This document shows positions 38,320 to 47,542 of a stretch of DNA of 64,000 nucleotides, in pieces. The translations under genes were made by a program, and so were the position numbers. The DNA lies in NCBI GenBank assembly GCA_028868825.1, contig JAGWTU010000002.1, positions 146,439-210,438 on the forward strand, given 5' to 3'. The stretch comes from Burkholderiales bacterium (lineage in GTDB: Bacteria; Pseudomonadota; Gammaproteobacteria; Burkholderiales; Burkholderiaceae_C). The notes under the pieces were generated by a model, which had not been told where the DNA came from, searched no databases, and was given only the letters and a program-made list of their open reading frames with translations. Within the stretch, counting starts at the first letter, position 1. Each line of letters begins with the position of its first letter.

Positions 38320-38348
38320 GCGGCCCCGGATTCACGGACCGGGGTCGC
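38320..38348 (+). terminator. Possible terminator hairpin after the oxidoreductase gene
   Basis: GCGGCCCCGG (38320-38329) pairs with CCGGGGTCGC (38339-38348), ten pairs with one G-U, around a 9-nt loop, 17 bases after the stop. No T-run follows, so termination strength is uncertain. Confidence 0.35.
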
Positions 38349-38408
38349 GCCCGATGGCGGCGGCGTCGAAACCAGCGATCATCGGCACCCGCGCACCCCC
38401 CTGACCCG

Positions 38409-39515
38409 ATGCCGTCACCGTTGCCCGCCCCAGCCGCCACCGCACTCGACTTCGACGACGTGCCCTTCCGCGGCATCGTCGAGCAGTCACTGGCGGGCGT
38501 CTATGTCGTGCTCGACGAGCGCTTCATGTACGCCAACGACCGCTTCGCGGCGATGTTCGGCTACCCGCGCGACGAGTTCATCGGCCGCCGCATGGTCGAT
38601 TGCGTCACCGCCGATTCGGCCGCCGAGGTCATGCGCAACTACCACCGCCGCATCAGCGGCGAGGTGCGCGCGATCCATTACCAGACCAAGGGGCTGCGCA
38701 AGGACGGCGCCATCGTCCACCTCGAGCTCCACGCCTCGCGCGTCGAATGCCGCGGCCGGCCGGCGCTGGCCGGCGTCGCGCTCGACATCACCGAACGCGT
38801 GCTCGCGCAGGAGGCGCTGCGCGAGTCGAGCGCGCAGCTGCAGGCGCTGGCGCACCGGCTGACCACGGCGCAGGAGGTTGAGCGGGCGCGGCTGGCGCGC
38901 GATGTCCACGACCTGCTCGGCGGCATGCTCAGCTCGGCCAAGTTCGACGTCTCGCGCATCGTCCGCCGCACCGCGGCGCCGGGGCAGGAGGAGCTGCATG
39001 GCATCGCGAGCGAGCTCGTCGAGCTGCTGCAGGAGACCATCGTCCAGGCGCGATCGATTTCCGAGGGGCTGCACCCGGCCGCGATCGAGCTGCTGGGACT
39101 CGGCGCCGCGCTGCGGCAGATGATGGACCGCTACGCCGCACGCCACGAGATCGAGGTCGTGACGCAGACGCCGGGCGAACGGCTGAACCTGACGGTCGAG
39201 GTCGCGACGCAGATCTACCGCATCGCCCAGGAGGCGCTGACGAACGTCTCGCGCCATGCGCAGGCCAGCCGCGTCGAGCTGGCGCTGGCAGCCGCCGACG
39301 GTCGCTACACGCTGAGCCTGCGCGACGACGGCCGCGGCCTCGCCGCGGTGCCGCGGCGGCCGGGATCGATCGGACTCTTCAGCATGGCCGAGCGGGCGCG
39401 CGAGATCGGCGCCGAGTTGCGCGTCGCCGGGCATCCGGGAGGCGGCACCGAGGTCACGCTGAGCGGGCCGCTGCAGCCGCCGCCCGCGCGCCTCGAGGCG
39501 GAGGCCCCGCGATGA
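38409..39515 (+). CDS. PAS-domain sensor histidine kinase (NarL-partner type)
   Basis: A 368-residue soluble kinase. A PAS domain spans ~20-140 (GIVEQSLAGVYVVLDERFMYAN, GYPRDEFIGRRM). HisKA_3 follows with phospho-acceptor His167 (ARLARDVHDLLGGMLSS), then HATPase (IAQEALTNVSRHAQAS; DDGRGL; GSIGLFSMAERA). The stop overlaps the LuxR-type regulator gene by 4 bp, so they form a cognate pair. It sits directly between the arylpyruvate oxidoreductase and the paa operon and may control them. Confidence 0.9.
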   Translation: MPSPLPAPAATALDFDDVPFRGIVEQSLAGVYVVLDERFMYANDRFAAMFGYPRDEFIGRRMVDCVTADSAAEVMRNYHRRISGEVRAIHYQTKGLRKDGAIVHLELHASRVECRGRPALAGVALDITERVLAQEALRESSAQLQALAHRLTTAQEVERARLARDVHDLLGGMLSSAKFDVSRIVRRTAAPGQEELHGIASELVELLQETIVQARSISEGLHPAAIELLGLGAALRQMMDRYAARHEIEVVTQTPGERLNLTVEVATQIYRIAQEALTNVSRHAQASRVELALAAADGRYTLSLRDDGRGLAAVPRRPGSIGLFSMAERAREIGAELRVAGHPGGGTEVTLSGPLQPPPARLEAEAPR

Positions 39516-40126
39516 TCGACCTGCTGCTCGTCGACGACCACCGCATCTTCCGCGCCGGCATGGTCCGGCTCGTCTCCGACGAGCCCGACATCCGCGTCGC
39601 CGGCGAGGCCGGCGACGGCGCGAGCGCGCTGGCGATGATCCGCGCCCACCGCTACGACGTCGTGCTGATGGACATCAACATGGGCGCGCGCAACGGCCTC
39701 GACACGCTCACCGCTCTGCGCGCCGAGCAGCCGCGGCTGCCGGTGATCATGCTGTCGATGTACGTCGAGTCGCAATACGCGCGGCTGGCGCTGAAGCTGC
39801 GCGCCAACGCCTATCTGTCCAAGGACACGAGCCCCGAGGAGCTGATGGCGGCCGTGCGCCATGTCGCCGGCGGCGGCGTCTATGTCAGCCCGGGCTTCAA
39901 TGTCGCCGACAACACGCCGGCCACCGCGCATGCCGCGCTGACGCCGCGCGAGATGGAGGTGATGCTGAAGATCGCCCGCGGCGTGCCGCTGACCGAGATC
40001 GGCAGCCAGCTCTGCCTGAGCGTGAAGACGGTCGGCTCGCACCGCAGCCGCATCCTCGTCAAGCTCGGCCTGGCGAGCAACGCCGAACTCGTGCAGTACG
40101 CGATGCGCCAGGGCCTGGTCGACTGA
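39512..40126 (+). CDS. LuxR/NarL-type response regulator
   Basis: A 204-residue regulator: receiver domain (LLLVDDHRIFRAGMVRLVSDE; Asp in VVLMDINMGARNG; Lys in AYLSKDTSPEEL) and C-terminal GerE-type helix-turn-helix (LTPREMEVMLKIARGVPLTE, VKTVGSHRSRILVKLGL). Co-translated with the PAS kinase. The paaA promoter region starts directly after it, which makes the paa operon a candidate target. Confidence 0.92.
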   Translation: MIDLLLVDDHRIFRAGMVRLVSDEPDIRVAGEAGDGASALAMIRAHRYDVVLMDINMGARNGLDTLTALRAEQPRLPVIMLSMYVESQYARLALKLRANAYLSKDTSPEELMAAVRHVAGGGVYVSPGFNVADNTPATAHAALTPREMEVMLKIARGVPLTEIGSQLCLSVKTVGSHRSRILVKLGLASNAELVQYAMRQGLVD

Positions 40127-40245
40127 CCGGATCCTATCTCGGTGTTAACCCGCAGTCCGGCTCAGAACACCGCACCTGACGCGAAAGCACCGCGCTCCTT
40201 ACCATAGCGTGTTGCATCGCCCGCTTTCATCCGAGAGGCTCCCCC
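40127..40245 (+). promoter_or_regulatory. Presumed paa operon promoter region
   Basis: A 119-bp gap precedes paaA. It contains CGGTGTTAACCCG (about 40140-40152), a short GTTAAC palindrome, and GAGAGGC just before the ATG as ribosome binding site. No PaaR/PaaX gene is adjacent; the LuxR-type regulator immediately upstream or the Lrp protein may act here. Confidence 0.4.
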
Positions 40246-41232
40246 ATGTACGCACAATTGGTCGAGACCGGCGCCCAGCGCCTGCGCGGCGTCGACGAGA
40301 TGTCGGCGCAGGAACAGGCCTTCCAGCAGCGCATCGACGCCGGCGTCAAGATCGAGCCCAAGGACTGGATGCCCGAGGGCTACCGCAAGACGCTGGTGCG
40401 CCAGATCTCGCAGCACGCGCATTCGGAGATCGTCGGCCAGCTGCCCGAGGGCAACTGGGCGACGCGCGCGCCGACGCTGCTGCGCAAGGCGATCCTGCTG
40501 GCGAAGATCCAGGACGAGGCCGGCCACGGTCTGTACCTGTACAGCGCGGCCGAGACGCTGGGCGTCTCGCGCGACGATCTGCTCGACGCGCTGCACTCGG
40601 GCAAGGCCAAGTACTCGAGCATCTTCAACTACCCGACGCTGTCGTGGGCCGACATCGGCGCCATCGGCTGGCTCGTCGACGGCTCGGCGATCATCAACCA
40701 GATCCCGCTGTGCCGCTGCTCCTACGGCCCGTACTCGCGGGCGATGATCCGCGTGTGCAAGGAGGAGTCGTTCCACGCCCGCCAGGGCTACGACATCATG
40801 CTCGCGCTGTGCCGCGGCAGCGCCGAACAGAAGGCGATGGCGCAGGACGCGCTGAACCGCTGGTGGTGGCCTTCGCTGATGATGTTCGGGCCCAGCGACG
40901 CCGAATCGGTCAACAGCGCGCAATCGGCGGCCTGGCGCATCAAGCTGCACAGCAACGACGAGCTGCGCCAGAAGATGGTCGACCAGACGGTGCCGCAGGC
41001 CGAGCATCTCGGGCTCACCGTGCCCGACCCCGAGCTGCGCTGGAACGAAGCCACGGGCCATTACGACTTCGGCGCCATCGACTGGGCCGAGTTCCACGCC
41101 GTGCTCAAGGGCAACGGCCCCTGCAACCGCGAGCGTCTGCGCACCCGCGTGCAGGCCTGGGAGGACGGGCAATGGTTCCGCGACGCGCTCGTCGCCCATG
41201 CCGAAAAGAAAACGTCGCGCGCCGCGGCCTGA
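40246..41232 (+). CDS. paaA: Phenylacetyl-CoA 1,2-epoxidase subunit PaaA
   Basis: A 328-residue catalytic subunit of the di-iron ring epoxidase. The bacterial multicomponent-monooxygenase-like iron motifs are visible in [20 protein letters not shown] and [18 protein letters not shown] (Glu/Glu-x-x-His pairs). Length matches E. coli PaaA closely. It activates oxygen to epoxidise phenylacetyl-CoA, with electrons from PaaE. First gene of a nine-gene plus-strand operon. Confidence 0.97.
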   Translation: MYAQLVETGAQRLRGVDEMSAQEQAFQQRIDAGVKIEPKDWMPEGYRKTLVRQISQHAHSEIVGQLPEGNWATRAPTLLRKAILLAKIQDEAGHGLYLYSAAETLGVSRDDLLDALHSGKAKYSSIFNYPTLSWADIGAIGWLVDGSAIINQIPLCRCSYGPYSRAMIRVCKEESFHARQGYDIMLALCRGSAEQKAMAQDALNRWWWPSLMMFGPSDAESVNSAQSAAWRIKLHSNDELRQKMVDQTVPQAEHLGLTVPDPELRWNEATGHYDFGAIDWAEFHAVLKGNGPCNRERLRTRVQAWEDGQWFRDALVAHAEKKTSRAAA

Positions 41233-41243
41233 AAGGATTACCG

Positions 41244-41528
41244 ATGAGCAAGGAGTGGCCGCTGTGGGAAGTCTTCATCCGCAGCCAGCATGGACTCGCG
41301 CACAAGCATGTCGGCAGCCTGCACGCGCCCGACGCCGAGATGGCGGTGAACAACGCCCGCGATGTCTACACGCGCCGCAACGAGGGCGTCAGCATCTGGG
41401 TCGTGCGCGCCGCCGACATCGTCGCCAGCAGCCCCACCGACAAGGGTGAGCTTTTCGAGCCGTCGAACAGCAAGGTCTACCGCCACCCCACCTTCTTCCC
41501 GATGCCGGAAGAAGTGAAGAACCTCTGA
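41244..41528 (+). CDS. paaB: Phenylacetyl-CoA epoxidase subunit PaaB
   Basis: A 94-residue small subunit: SKEWPLWEVFIRSQHGLAHK, then VGSLHAPDAEMAVNNARDVY, IWVVRAADIVASSP and the C-terminal KVYRHPTFFPMPEEV, all family-typical. PaaB bridges the PaaAC complex. AAGGA lies before ATG 41244, 11 bp after the paaA stop. Confidence 0.95.
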   Translation: MSKEWPLWEVFIRSQHGLAHKHVGSLHAPDAEMAVNNARDVYTRRNEGVSIWVVRAADIVASSPTDKGELFEPSNSKVYRHPTFFPMPEEVKNL

Positions 41529-41536
41529 GGCCGGCG

Positions 41537-42304
41537 ATGCAGGATCCGCGATTCGACTATCTGCTGCGCCTGGGCGACAACGCCCTCGTGCTGAGCCAGC
41601 GCCTGAGCGAATGGGTCGGCAAGGGCCCGGCGATCGAGGAGGACATGGCGCTGTCCAACACGGCGCTCGACCTCATCGGCCAGGCGCGGCTGTGGCTGAC
41701 GCTGGCCGGCGAGATCGAAGGCGAGACGGGCGTCGCCAAGCGCGACGAGGACGCGCTGGCCTATCTGCGCGACGCGCACCAGTTCCGCAATCTGCTGCTC
41801 GTCGAGCGCCCCAACGGCAGCTATGCCGAGACGCTGATGCGCCAGTTCCTGTTCGACGCCGGCCACCATCTGTTGCTCGAGGGGCTCGTCGCGTCGACGG
41901 ATGCGCGCATCGCCGAGATCGCCGCCAAGGCGCTCAAGGAGGTGAGCTACCACCTGCGCCGCAGCGCCGACCTCGTCGTGCGCCTGGGCGACGGCACGGC
42001 CGAGAGCCATAAGCGCATGCAAGCCGCGCTCGACGAGCTGTGGATGTACACGGGCGAGATGTTCACAGCCGACGCCGTCGACGACGCGATGGCGGCGCAA
42101 TACGGAACGCCGGTCGCGGCATCGCTGCGCGCGCCCTGGCTGGCGCTCGTCGGCCGCACGCTGGCGACGGCGACGCTGCGCATGCCCGACCCCGAGGCCT
42201 GGATGCAGAAGGGCGGCAAGCAGGGCCGCCACAGCGAGCACCTGGGCTACCTGCTGGCCGAGATGCAGTTCCTGCAGCGCGCCTACCCGGGGCAGCGATG
42301 GTGA
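41537..42304 (+). CDS. paaC: Phenylacetyl-CoA epoxidase subunit PaaC
   Basis: A 255-residue structural partner of PaaA with the same helical fold. It shows YLLRLGDNALVLSQRLSEWVG, EDMALSNTALDLIGQARL and the conserved ending RHSEHLGYLLAEMQFLQRAY. It lacks a full di-iron set, as expected. It starts 8 bp after paaB and overlaps paaD by 7 bp. Confidence 0.96.
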   Translation: MQDPRFDYLLRLGDNALVLSQRLSEWVGKGPAIEEDMALSNTALDLIGQARLWLTLAGEIEGETGVAKRDEDALAYLRDAHQFRNLLLVERPNGSYAETLMRQFLFDAGHHLLLEGLVASTDARIAEIAAKALKEVSYHLRRSADLVVRLGDGTAESHKRMQAALDELWMYTGEMFTADAVDDAMAAQYGTPVAASLRAPWLALVGRTLATATLRMPDPEAWMQKGGKQGRHSEHLGYLLAEMQFLQRAYPGQRW

Positions 42305-42816
42305 GCATCACGCGGCCGGCGACGGCCGACCTCTGGTCGTGGCTGGCGGCGGTCGAGGACCCCGAGATCCCGGTGATCTCGATCGTCGACCTGGGCATCG
42401 TGCGCGACCTGCGCTGGGACGACGCCACCTGCGTCGTCACCGTGACGCCGACCTATTCGGGCTGCCCGGCCACGCATGTCATCTCGCAATCCATCGTCGA
42501 CGCACTGCACGGCCATGGCGTCGAGGATGTGCGCATCGAGACGCGCATCGCGCCGCCGTGGACGACCGACTGGATGAGCGATGCCGGCAAGCAGGCATTG
42601 CGCGACTACGGCATCGCGCCGCCGCTGCAGCGCGCCCAGACCATCGCCGTCGCCGACATCGGCCGCGGCGCACCCGCCGCGGCTCCCGACATCGCCTGCC
42701 CGCGCTGCGCATCGACCGCGGTCGAGCTCGTCAGCCAGTTCGGCTCGACGCCCTGCAAGGCGCTGTACCGTTGCAAAGCCTGCCGCGAACCCTTCGACCA
42801 TTTCAAGTGCCATTGA
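42298..42816 (+). CDS. paaD: PaaD, Fe-S/metal maturation factor for the epoxidase
   Basis: A 172-residue protein with an N-terminal MIP18/DUF59 domain (VEDPEIPVISIVDLGIVRDL; TPTYSGCPATHVI) and a C-terminal zinc-ribbon-like cysteine cluster (CPRCASTAVELVSQFGSTPC, then YRCKACREPFDHFKCH). PaaD is needed for epoxidase maturation. ATG 42298 overlaps the paaC stop; GTG 42301 is an alternative. Confidence 0.95.
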   Translation: MVSITRPATADLWSWLAAVEDPEIPVISIVDLGIVRDLRWDDATCVVTVTPTYSGCPATHVISQSIVDALHGHGVEDVRIETRIAPPWTTDWMSDAGKQALRDYGIAPPLQRAQTIAVADIGRGAPAAAPDIACPRCASTAVELVSQFGSTPCKALYRCKACREPFDHFKCH

Positions 42817-42840
42817 CCACGGACGCCTGACGCCCCACGC

Positions 42841-43917
42841 ATGAGCAAATTCCATCCGCTGACCGTCGCTCGCGTGCACCGCGAAACGCGCGACGCCATC
42901 GTCGTCACCTTAGCCGTGCCCGCGGACCTGCGGCCGCAATACGCCTACGACGCCGGCCAGCATCTGACGCTGCGCGCCCGCGTCGACGGCGAGGACCTGC
43001 GGCGCTCGTACTCGATCTGCTCGGCGGTGCAGGACGCGCAGCTGCGCGTGGCGATCAAGCGCTGCGCCGACGGCCGCTTCTCGAACTGGGCCAACGACCA
43101 TCTCGCGCCCGGCGCGACGATCGAGGTCATGCCGCCGGCCGGCCATTTCGCGATACCGCCCGACGCGAACGCTGCGCGGCGCTACCTCGCCTTCGCCGCC
43201 GGCAGCGGCATCACGCCGATACGCTCGATCGTCGAGACGACGCTGCGCGCCGAGCCGCATTCGAGCTTCACGCTCGTCTACGGCAACCGCTCGTCGGCGG
43301 CGGTGATCTTCCGCGAGGAACTCGCCGAGCTGAAGGACCGCTACCCCGACCGGCTCAACCTCGTCCATGTGCTCAGCCGCGAGCACCAGGACATCGAACT
43401 CTTCAACGGCCGCATCACGCGCGAGAAATGCGAGGCGCTGTTCGCGCAGTGGATCCGCGTCGCCGACCACGACGCGGCCTATGTCTGCGGACCCGAGTCG
43501 ATGATGCGCGAGGTCACCGCCGCGCTCGAGGCCCAGGGCATGCCCCGAACGGCCATCAAGGTCGAGCTGTTCGCCGCCAGCATCCCGCAGCAGGCCCATG
43601 TACCGGGCGCGCGGCCGCGCGTCGGCCAGAGCGAATGCGAGGTGACGCTGATCATCGACGGCAGCCAGCGCCATTACACGATGGCCAAGGACCGCGAATC
43701 GGTGCTCGACGCCGGGCTTGCCCAGGGCATCGACATCCGCTATTCGTGCAAGGGCGGCGTCTGCTCGACCTGCCGCTGCAAGGTCGTCGAGGGCAAGGTC
43801 GAGATGGACGCGAATTACGCGCTCGAGGATTACGAGATCGCGCGCGGTTTCGTGCTCAGCTGCCAGTCGTTCCCGGTCACCGACCGCGTCGTCTTGGACT
43901 TCGATACGGACCATTGA
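42841..43917 (+). CDS. paaE: PaaE, epoxidase reductase (FAD/2Fe-2S)
   Basis: A 358-residue reductase. An N-terminal FAD domain (RRSYSICSAV), NAD(P)H domain (AGSGITPIRSIVE; YVCGPESMM) and C-terminal plant-type 2Fe-2S ferredoxin with CKGGVCSTCRCKVVEG and a fourth Cys in VLSCQSFP. It passes electrons from NADPH to PaaA. Starts 24 bp after paaD. Confidence 0.96.
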   Translation: MSKFHPLTVARVHRETRDAIVVTLAVPADLRPQYAYDAGQHLTLRARVDGEDLRRSYSICSAVQDAQLRVAIKRCADGRFSNWANDHLAPGATIEVMPPAGHFAIPPDANAARRYLAFAAGSGITPIRSIVETTLRAEPHSSFTLVYGNRSSAAVIFREELAELKDRYPDRLNLVHVLSREHQDIELFNGRITREKCEALFAQWIRVADHDAAYVCGPESMMREVTAALEAQGMPRTAIKVELFAASIPQQAHVPGARPRVGQSECEVTLIIDGSQRHYTMAKDRESVLDAGLAQGIDIRYSCKGGVCSTCRCKVVEGKVEMDANYALEDYEIARGFVLSCQSFPVTDRVVLDFDTDH

Positions 43918-43918
43918 A

Positions 43919-44719
43919 ATGACCTACCAGAACATCCTCTTCGAAGCCGCCGACGGCATCGCGCGACTGACGCTGAACCGTCCCGACAAGCTCAACAGCT
44001 TCAACGTCGCGATGCACGAGGAAGTGGCGCAGGCGCTGGCCGAGGTCGCGCGCGGCGCAGCCGACCGCAGCCTGCGCGTGCTCGTGCTCACGGGCGCCGG
44101 CCGCGGCTTCTGCGCCGGCCAGGACCTGGCCGACCGCAGCGTCGCGCCGGGCGGCGAGGCGCCCGACCTGGGCCTGTCGATCGAGCGCTACTACGGCCCG
44201 CTCGTGCTCGCCTTGCGGCGGCTGCCGATCCCCGTGCTGTGCGCCGTCAACGGCGTCGCCGCCGGCGCGGGCGCGAACATCCCGCTGGCCTGCGACATCG
44301 TCATCGCGGCGCGCAGCGCGAATTTCGTCGAGGCCTTCTGCAAGCTCGGACTGATCCCCGACACCGGCGGCACCTATTTCCTGCCGCGCTTGCTCGGCCA
44401 TGCGCGCGCCACCGCGCTGGCGATGCTCGGCGACAAGGTCAGCGCCGAGCAGGCCGCGGCCTGGGGCCTGATCTGGCGCTGCGTCGACGACGACCAGCTC
44501 GCCGCCGAGACCGACGCGCTGGCGCGCCGGCTCGCGCAATCGCCGACGCTGGGACTGGCGCGCACGAAGCAGGCGCTGCAGGCCAGCGGGCTGAACACGC
44601 TCGAAGACCAGCTGAACATGGAACGCGACCTGATGCGCGAACTCGGCCGCAGCGCCGACTACCGCGAGGGCGTCGCCGCCTTCGTCGAAAAGCGCGCACC
44701 GCGCTTCACCGGATCCTGA
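43919..44719 (+). CDS. paaG: 1,2-epoxyphenylacetyl-CoA isomerase PaaG
   Basis: A 266-residue crotonase-fold isomerase that expands the epoxide ring to the oxepin. It tracks E. coli PaaG: LTLNRPDKLNSFNVAMHEEV, TGAGRGFCAGQDLADRSVAP, VNGVAAGAGANIPLACDIVI, KLGLIPDTGGTYFLPRL and the ending GRSADYREGVAAFVEKRAP. It begins one base after the paaE stop. No second crotonase (PaaF) is in the operon. Confidence 0.93.
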   Translation: MTYQNILFEAADGIARLTLNRPDKLNSFNVAMHEEVAQALAEVARGAADRSLRVLVLTGAGRGFCAGQDLADRSVAPGGEAPDLGLSIERYYGPLVLALRRLPIPVLCAVNGVAAGAGANIPLACDIVIAARSANFVEAFCKLGLIPDTGGTYFLPRLLGHARATALAMLGDKVSAEQAAAWGLIWRCVDDDQLAAETDALARRLAQSPTLGLARTKQALQASGLNTLEDQLNMERDLMRELGRSADYREGVAAFVEKRAPRFTGS

Positions 44720-44723
44720 GGCC

Positions 44724-46247
44724 ATGGCGGCATTGAAATCCTCGGCCGCGGTGGCCGTCGTCGGCGCCGGCGCGATGGGCGCCGGCATCGCCCAGGTCGC
44801 GGCGCAGGCCGGCCATCCGGTGTGGCTGTTCGACCTCAAGCCCGGCGCCGCGCAACAGGCCGTCGAAGCGATGCGCGAGACCTTTGCCAAGCTTGCCGCC
44901 AAGGGCCGCATGAGCGCCGAGGCCGCTGCGGCGGCCGGCGCGCGCGTCCATGTCGCGCAGGGACTGGCCGATTTCGCGCATGCCGCGCTCGTCGTCGAGG
45001 CCATCGTCGAGCGGCTCGACGTCAAGCGCAGCCTGTTCGCCGACCTCGAGGCCATCGTCGGCGACGACTGCGTGCTCGCGACCAACACCTCGTCGATCTC
45101 GGTCACCGCGATCGCCGCCGGGCTGCGGCGTCCTGCCCGCGTGCTCGGCATGCATTTCTTCAACCCGGCGCCGCTGATGGCGCTGGTCGAGGTCGTCAGC
45201 GGCCTGGCGACCGACCCGGCGCTGGCGCAAGCGATCCACGACACGGCGCTGTCCTGGGGCAAGAGTCCCGTGCACACGAAATCGACGCCGGGATTCATCG
45301 TCAATCGCGTCGCGCGGCCGTATTACGGCGAAGGCCTGCGGCTGCTGGGCGAACAGGCGGGAGATGCGGCGACGATAGACGCCGTGATGCGCGAGGCCGG
45401 CGGCTTCCGCATGGGGCCCTTCGAGCTGATGGACCTGATCGGCCACGACGTCAATTACGCCGTCTCGCGTTCGGTCTTCGACGCCTATTACGGCGACCCG
45501 CGATTCGCGCCTTCGCTGATCCAGCTCGAACTCGTCAACGCCGGCTATCTGGGGCGCAAGAGCGGGCGCGGTTTCTACGATTACGCGGCAGGGGCGGTGA
45601 AGCCGCAGCCAGCGACCGAGGCGGCAGCGACTCTGGCCGTACCGATCTCGGTGTCGACGGCGAGCGCATTCGGCGCCGCGCTGGCGGCCCGACTGCAGGC
45701 CGCCGACGTCGCGTTCGAGCGCCGCGATGCGGGTCCGCCGCTGCAGGCCGGCGCGGCGCGCATCGAGATCGCCGACGGCCGCAGCGCGACCCAGCGCGGC
45801 GCCGACGAAGGGCATGCCGACCTCGTCGTCGTCGACCTCGTGCTCGACGCCGCAAAGGCCCAGCGCATCGCCATCGCCGCTTCCGAGCGCTGCAGCGCCG
45901 CCGCGCTCGCGGCCGCGACCGCGGCATTGCAGGCCGCAGGCTTTGCCGTCACCCGCTTCGCCGACGTGCCGGGGCTGGCCGTCATGCGCACGGTGGCGAT
46001 GCTGGCCAACGAAGCCGCCGACGCCGTCTACCAGGGTGTCTGCGACGCCGCGGCCGCCGACACCGCGATGTGCAAGGGCGTGAACTACCCGCGCGGCCCG
46101 CTGGCCTGGGCCGATGCGATCGGCCTGCCGGCCCTGCTGACGGTGCTCGACAACCTCGCCCGCACCTACGGCGAACCGCGCTACCGCGCGTCGCCGCTGT
46201 TGCGCCGGCTCGTCGCTGCGGGGCGCGGATTCCACGCACCGACCTGA
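44724..46247 (+). CDS. paaH: 3-hydroxyadipyl-CoA dehydrogenase PaaH
   Basis: A 507-residue 3-hydroxyacyl-CoA dehydrogenase. NAD-binding loop VVGAGAMGAGIAQVAAQAGH near residue 12; ATNTSSISVTAIA; catalytic-region GMHFFNPAPLMALVEVVSG; and two C-terminal 3HCDH domains (GFIVNRVARPYYGEGLRLL; later MLANEAADAVYQGV). The length with duplicated C-terminal domain is that of PaaH. It oxidises 3-hydroxyadipyl-CoA late in the pathway. Starts 4 bp after paaG. Confidence 0.93.
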   Translation: MAALKSSAAVAVVGAGAMGAGIAQVAAQAGHPVWLFDLKPGAAQQAVEAMRETFAKLAAKGRMSAEAAAAAGARVHVAQGLADFAHAALVVEAIVERLDVKRSLFADLEAIVGDDCVLATNTSSISVTAIAAGLRRPARVLGMHFFNPAPLMALVEVVSGLATDPALAQAIHDTALSWGKSPVHTKSTPGFIVNRVARPYYGEGLRLLGEQAGDAATIDAVMREAGGFRMGPFELMDLIGHDVNYAVSRSVFDAYYGDPRFAPSLIQLELVNAGYLGRKSGRGFYDYAAGAVKPQPATEAAATLAVPISVSTASAFGAALAARLQAADVAFERRDAGPPLQAGAARIEIADGRSATQRGADEGHADLVVVDLVLDAAKAQRIAIAASERCSAAALAAATAALQAAGFAVTRFADVPGLAVMRTVAMLANEAADAVYQGVCDAAAADTAMCKGVNYPRGPLAWADAIGLPALLTVLDNLARTYGEPRYRASPLLRRLVAAGRGFHAPT

Positions 46248-46318
46248 TGCCGCGGCGCGGCCGCGCCCCCGGCATCGGCCGCCGCATCGACGTATGAACC
46301 ATCGAAGGACCCACCTGC

Positions 46319-47524
46319 ATGAACGCCGCCTATATCTGTGACGCCATCCGCACCCCCTTCGGCCGCTACGGTGGCGCGCTGGCCGGTGTGCGCGCCGACG
46401 ACCTCGCGTCGCTGCCGATCCGCGAGCTGATGGCGCGCAACCCGGGCGTCGACTGGGGCGCCGTCGACGACGTGCATTGGGGCTGCGCAAACCAGGCCGG
46501 CGAGGACAACCGCAATGTCGGCCGCATGGCGGCGCTGCTCGCCGGATTGCCGGCCGCAGTGCCGGCGAACACGATCAACCGGCTGTGCGGGTCGAGCCTC
46601 GACGCCGTCGGCACGGCGGCGCGCGCGATCAAGGCCGGCGAAGCGGGGCTCGTCATCGCCGGCGGCGTCGAGAGCATGACGCGCGCACCGTTCGTGATGG
46701 GCAAGGCCGACAGCGCCTTCTCGCGCAGCGCGAAGATCGAGGACACCACCATCGGCTGGCGCTTCGTCAATCCGCTGATGAAGGCGCAATACGGCATCGA
46801 CAGCATGCCCGAGACGGCCGAGAACGTCGCCACCGATTTCAAGGTGAATCGCGCCGACCAGGACGCCTTTGCCGTGCGCAGCCAGCAGCGCTGGGCGCGC
46901 GCCCGCGCCGATGGACGTTTCGAACGCGAGATCGTCGCCGTCACGCTGCCGCAGAAGAAGGGCGACCCCAAGCGCTTCGACACCGACGAGCATCCGCGCC
47001 CCGAGACGACGGTCGAGATGCTGGCCAGGCTCAAGGGTGTCGTGCGCCCCGATGGCACGGTCACCGCAGGCAACGCCTCGGGCGTCAACGACGGCGCCTG
47101 TGCGCTGCTGCTGGCCAGCGAGGCGGCCGCCGCGCGCCATGGCCTGACGCCGCGCGCCCGCGTGCTCGGCATGGCGGTGGCCGGGCTGGCGCCGCGCATC
47201 ATGGGCTTCGGCCCGGCGCTGGCGACGCGCAAGGTGCTCGCGCAGACGGGACTGACGCTGGCGCAGATCGACGTCATCGAGCTCAACGAGGCCTTCGCCG
47301 CGCAGGCGCTGGCCGTCACGCGCGACCTCGGCCTCGCCGACGACGCGGCGCATGTCAACGCCTGGGGCGGCGCGATCGCCGTCGGCCATCCGCTCGGCGC
47401 CTCGGGCGCGCGGCTCGTGACGACGGCGTTGAACCAGCTCGAACAGGGCGGCGGGCGCTGTGCGCTGGCGACGATGTGCATCGGCGTCGGCCAGGGCATC
47501 GCGGTCGTCATCGAACGCATCTGA
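46319..47524 (+). CDS. paaJ: 3-oxoadipyl-CoA thiolase PaaJ/PcaF
   Basis: A 401-residue thiolase. Active-site residues: Cys90 in NRLCGSSLDAVG, His in AIAVGHPLGASGAR and Cys in ATMCIGVGQGIAV. RTPFGRYGGALAGVRADDLA near the start is typical of beta-ketoadipyl-CoA thiolases. It releases acetyl-CoA and succinyl-CoA, and in PaaJ acts twice in the pathway. It could equally serve a beta-ketoadipate route; context favours PaaJ. Confidence 0.93.
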   Translation: MNAAYICDAIRTPFGRYGGALAGVRADDLASLPIRELMARNPGVDWGAVDDVHWGCANQAGEDNRNVGRMAALLAGLPAAVPANTINRLCGSSLDAVGTAARAIKAGEAGLVIAGGVESMTRAPFVMGKADSAFSRSAKIEDTTIGWRFVNPLMKAQYGIDSMPETAENVATDFKVNRADQDAFAVRSQQRWARARADGRFEREIVAVTLPQKKGDPKRFDTDEHPRPETTVEMLARLKGVVRPDGTVTAGNASGVNDGACALLLASEAAAARHGLTPRARVLGMAVAGLAPRIMGFGPALATRKVLAQTGLTLAQIDVIELNEAFAAQALAVTRDLGLADDAAHVNAWGGAIAVGHPLGASGARLVTTALNQLEQGGGRCALATMCIGVGQGIAVVIERI

Positions 47525-47542
47525 AAGCACGAGGAAGACACC

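Noticed and set aside
40162..41199. Minus-strand 345-residue frame opposite paaA
   Set aside because: Shadow of paaA with biased composition and no domain.
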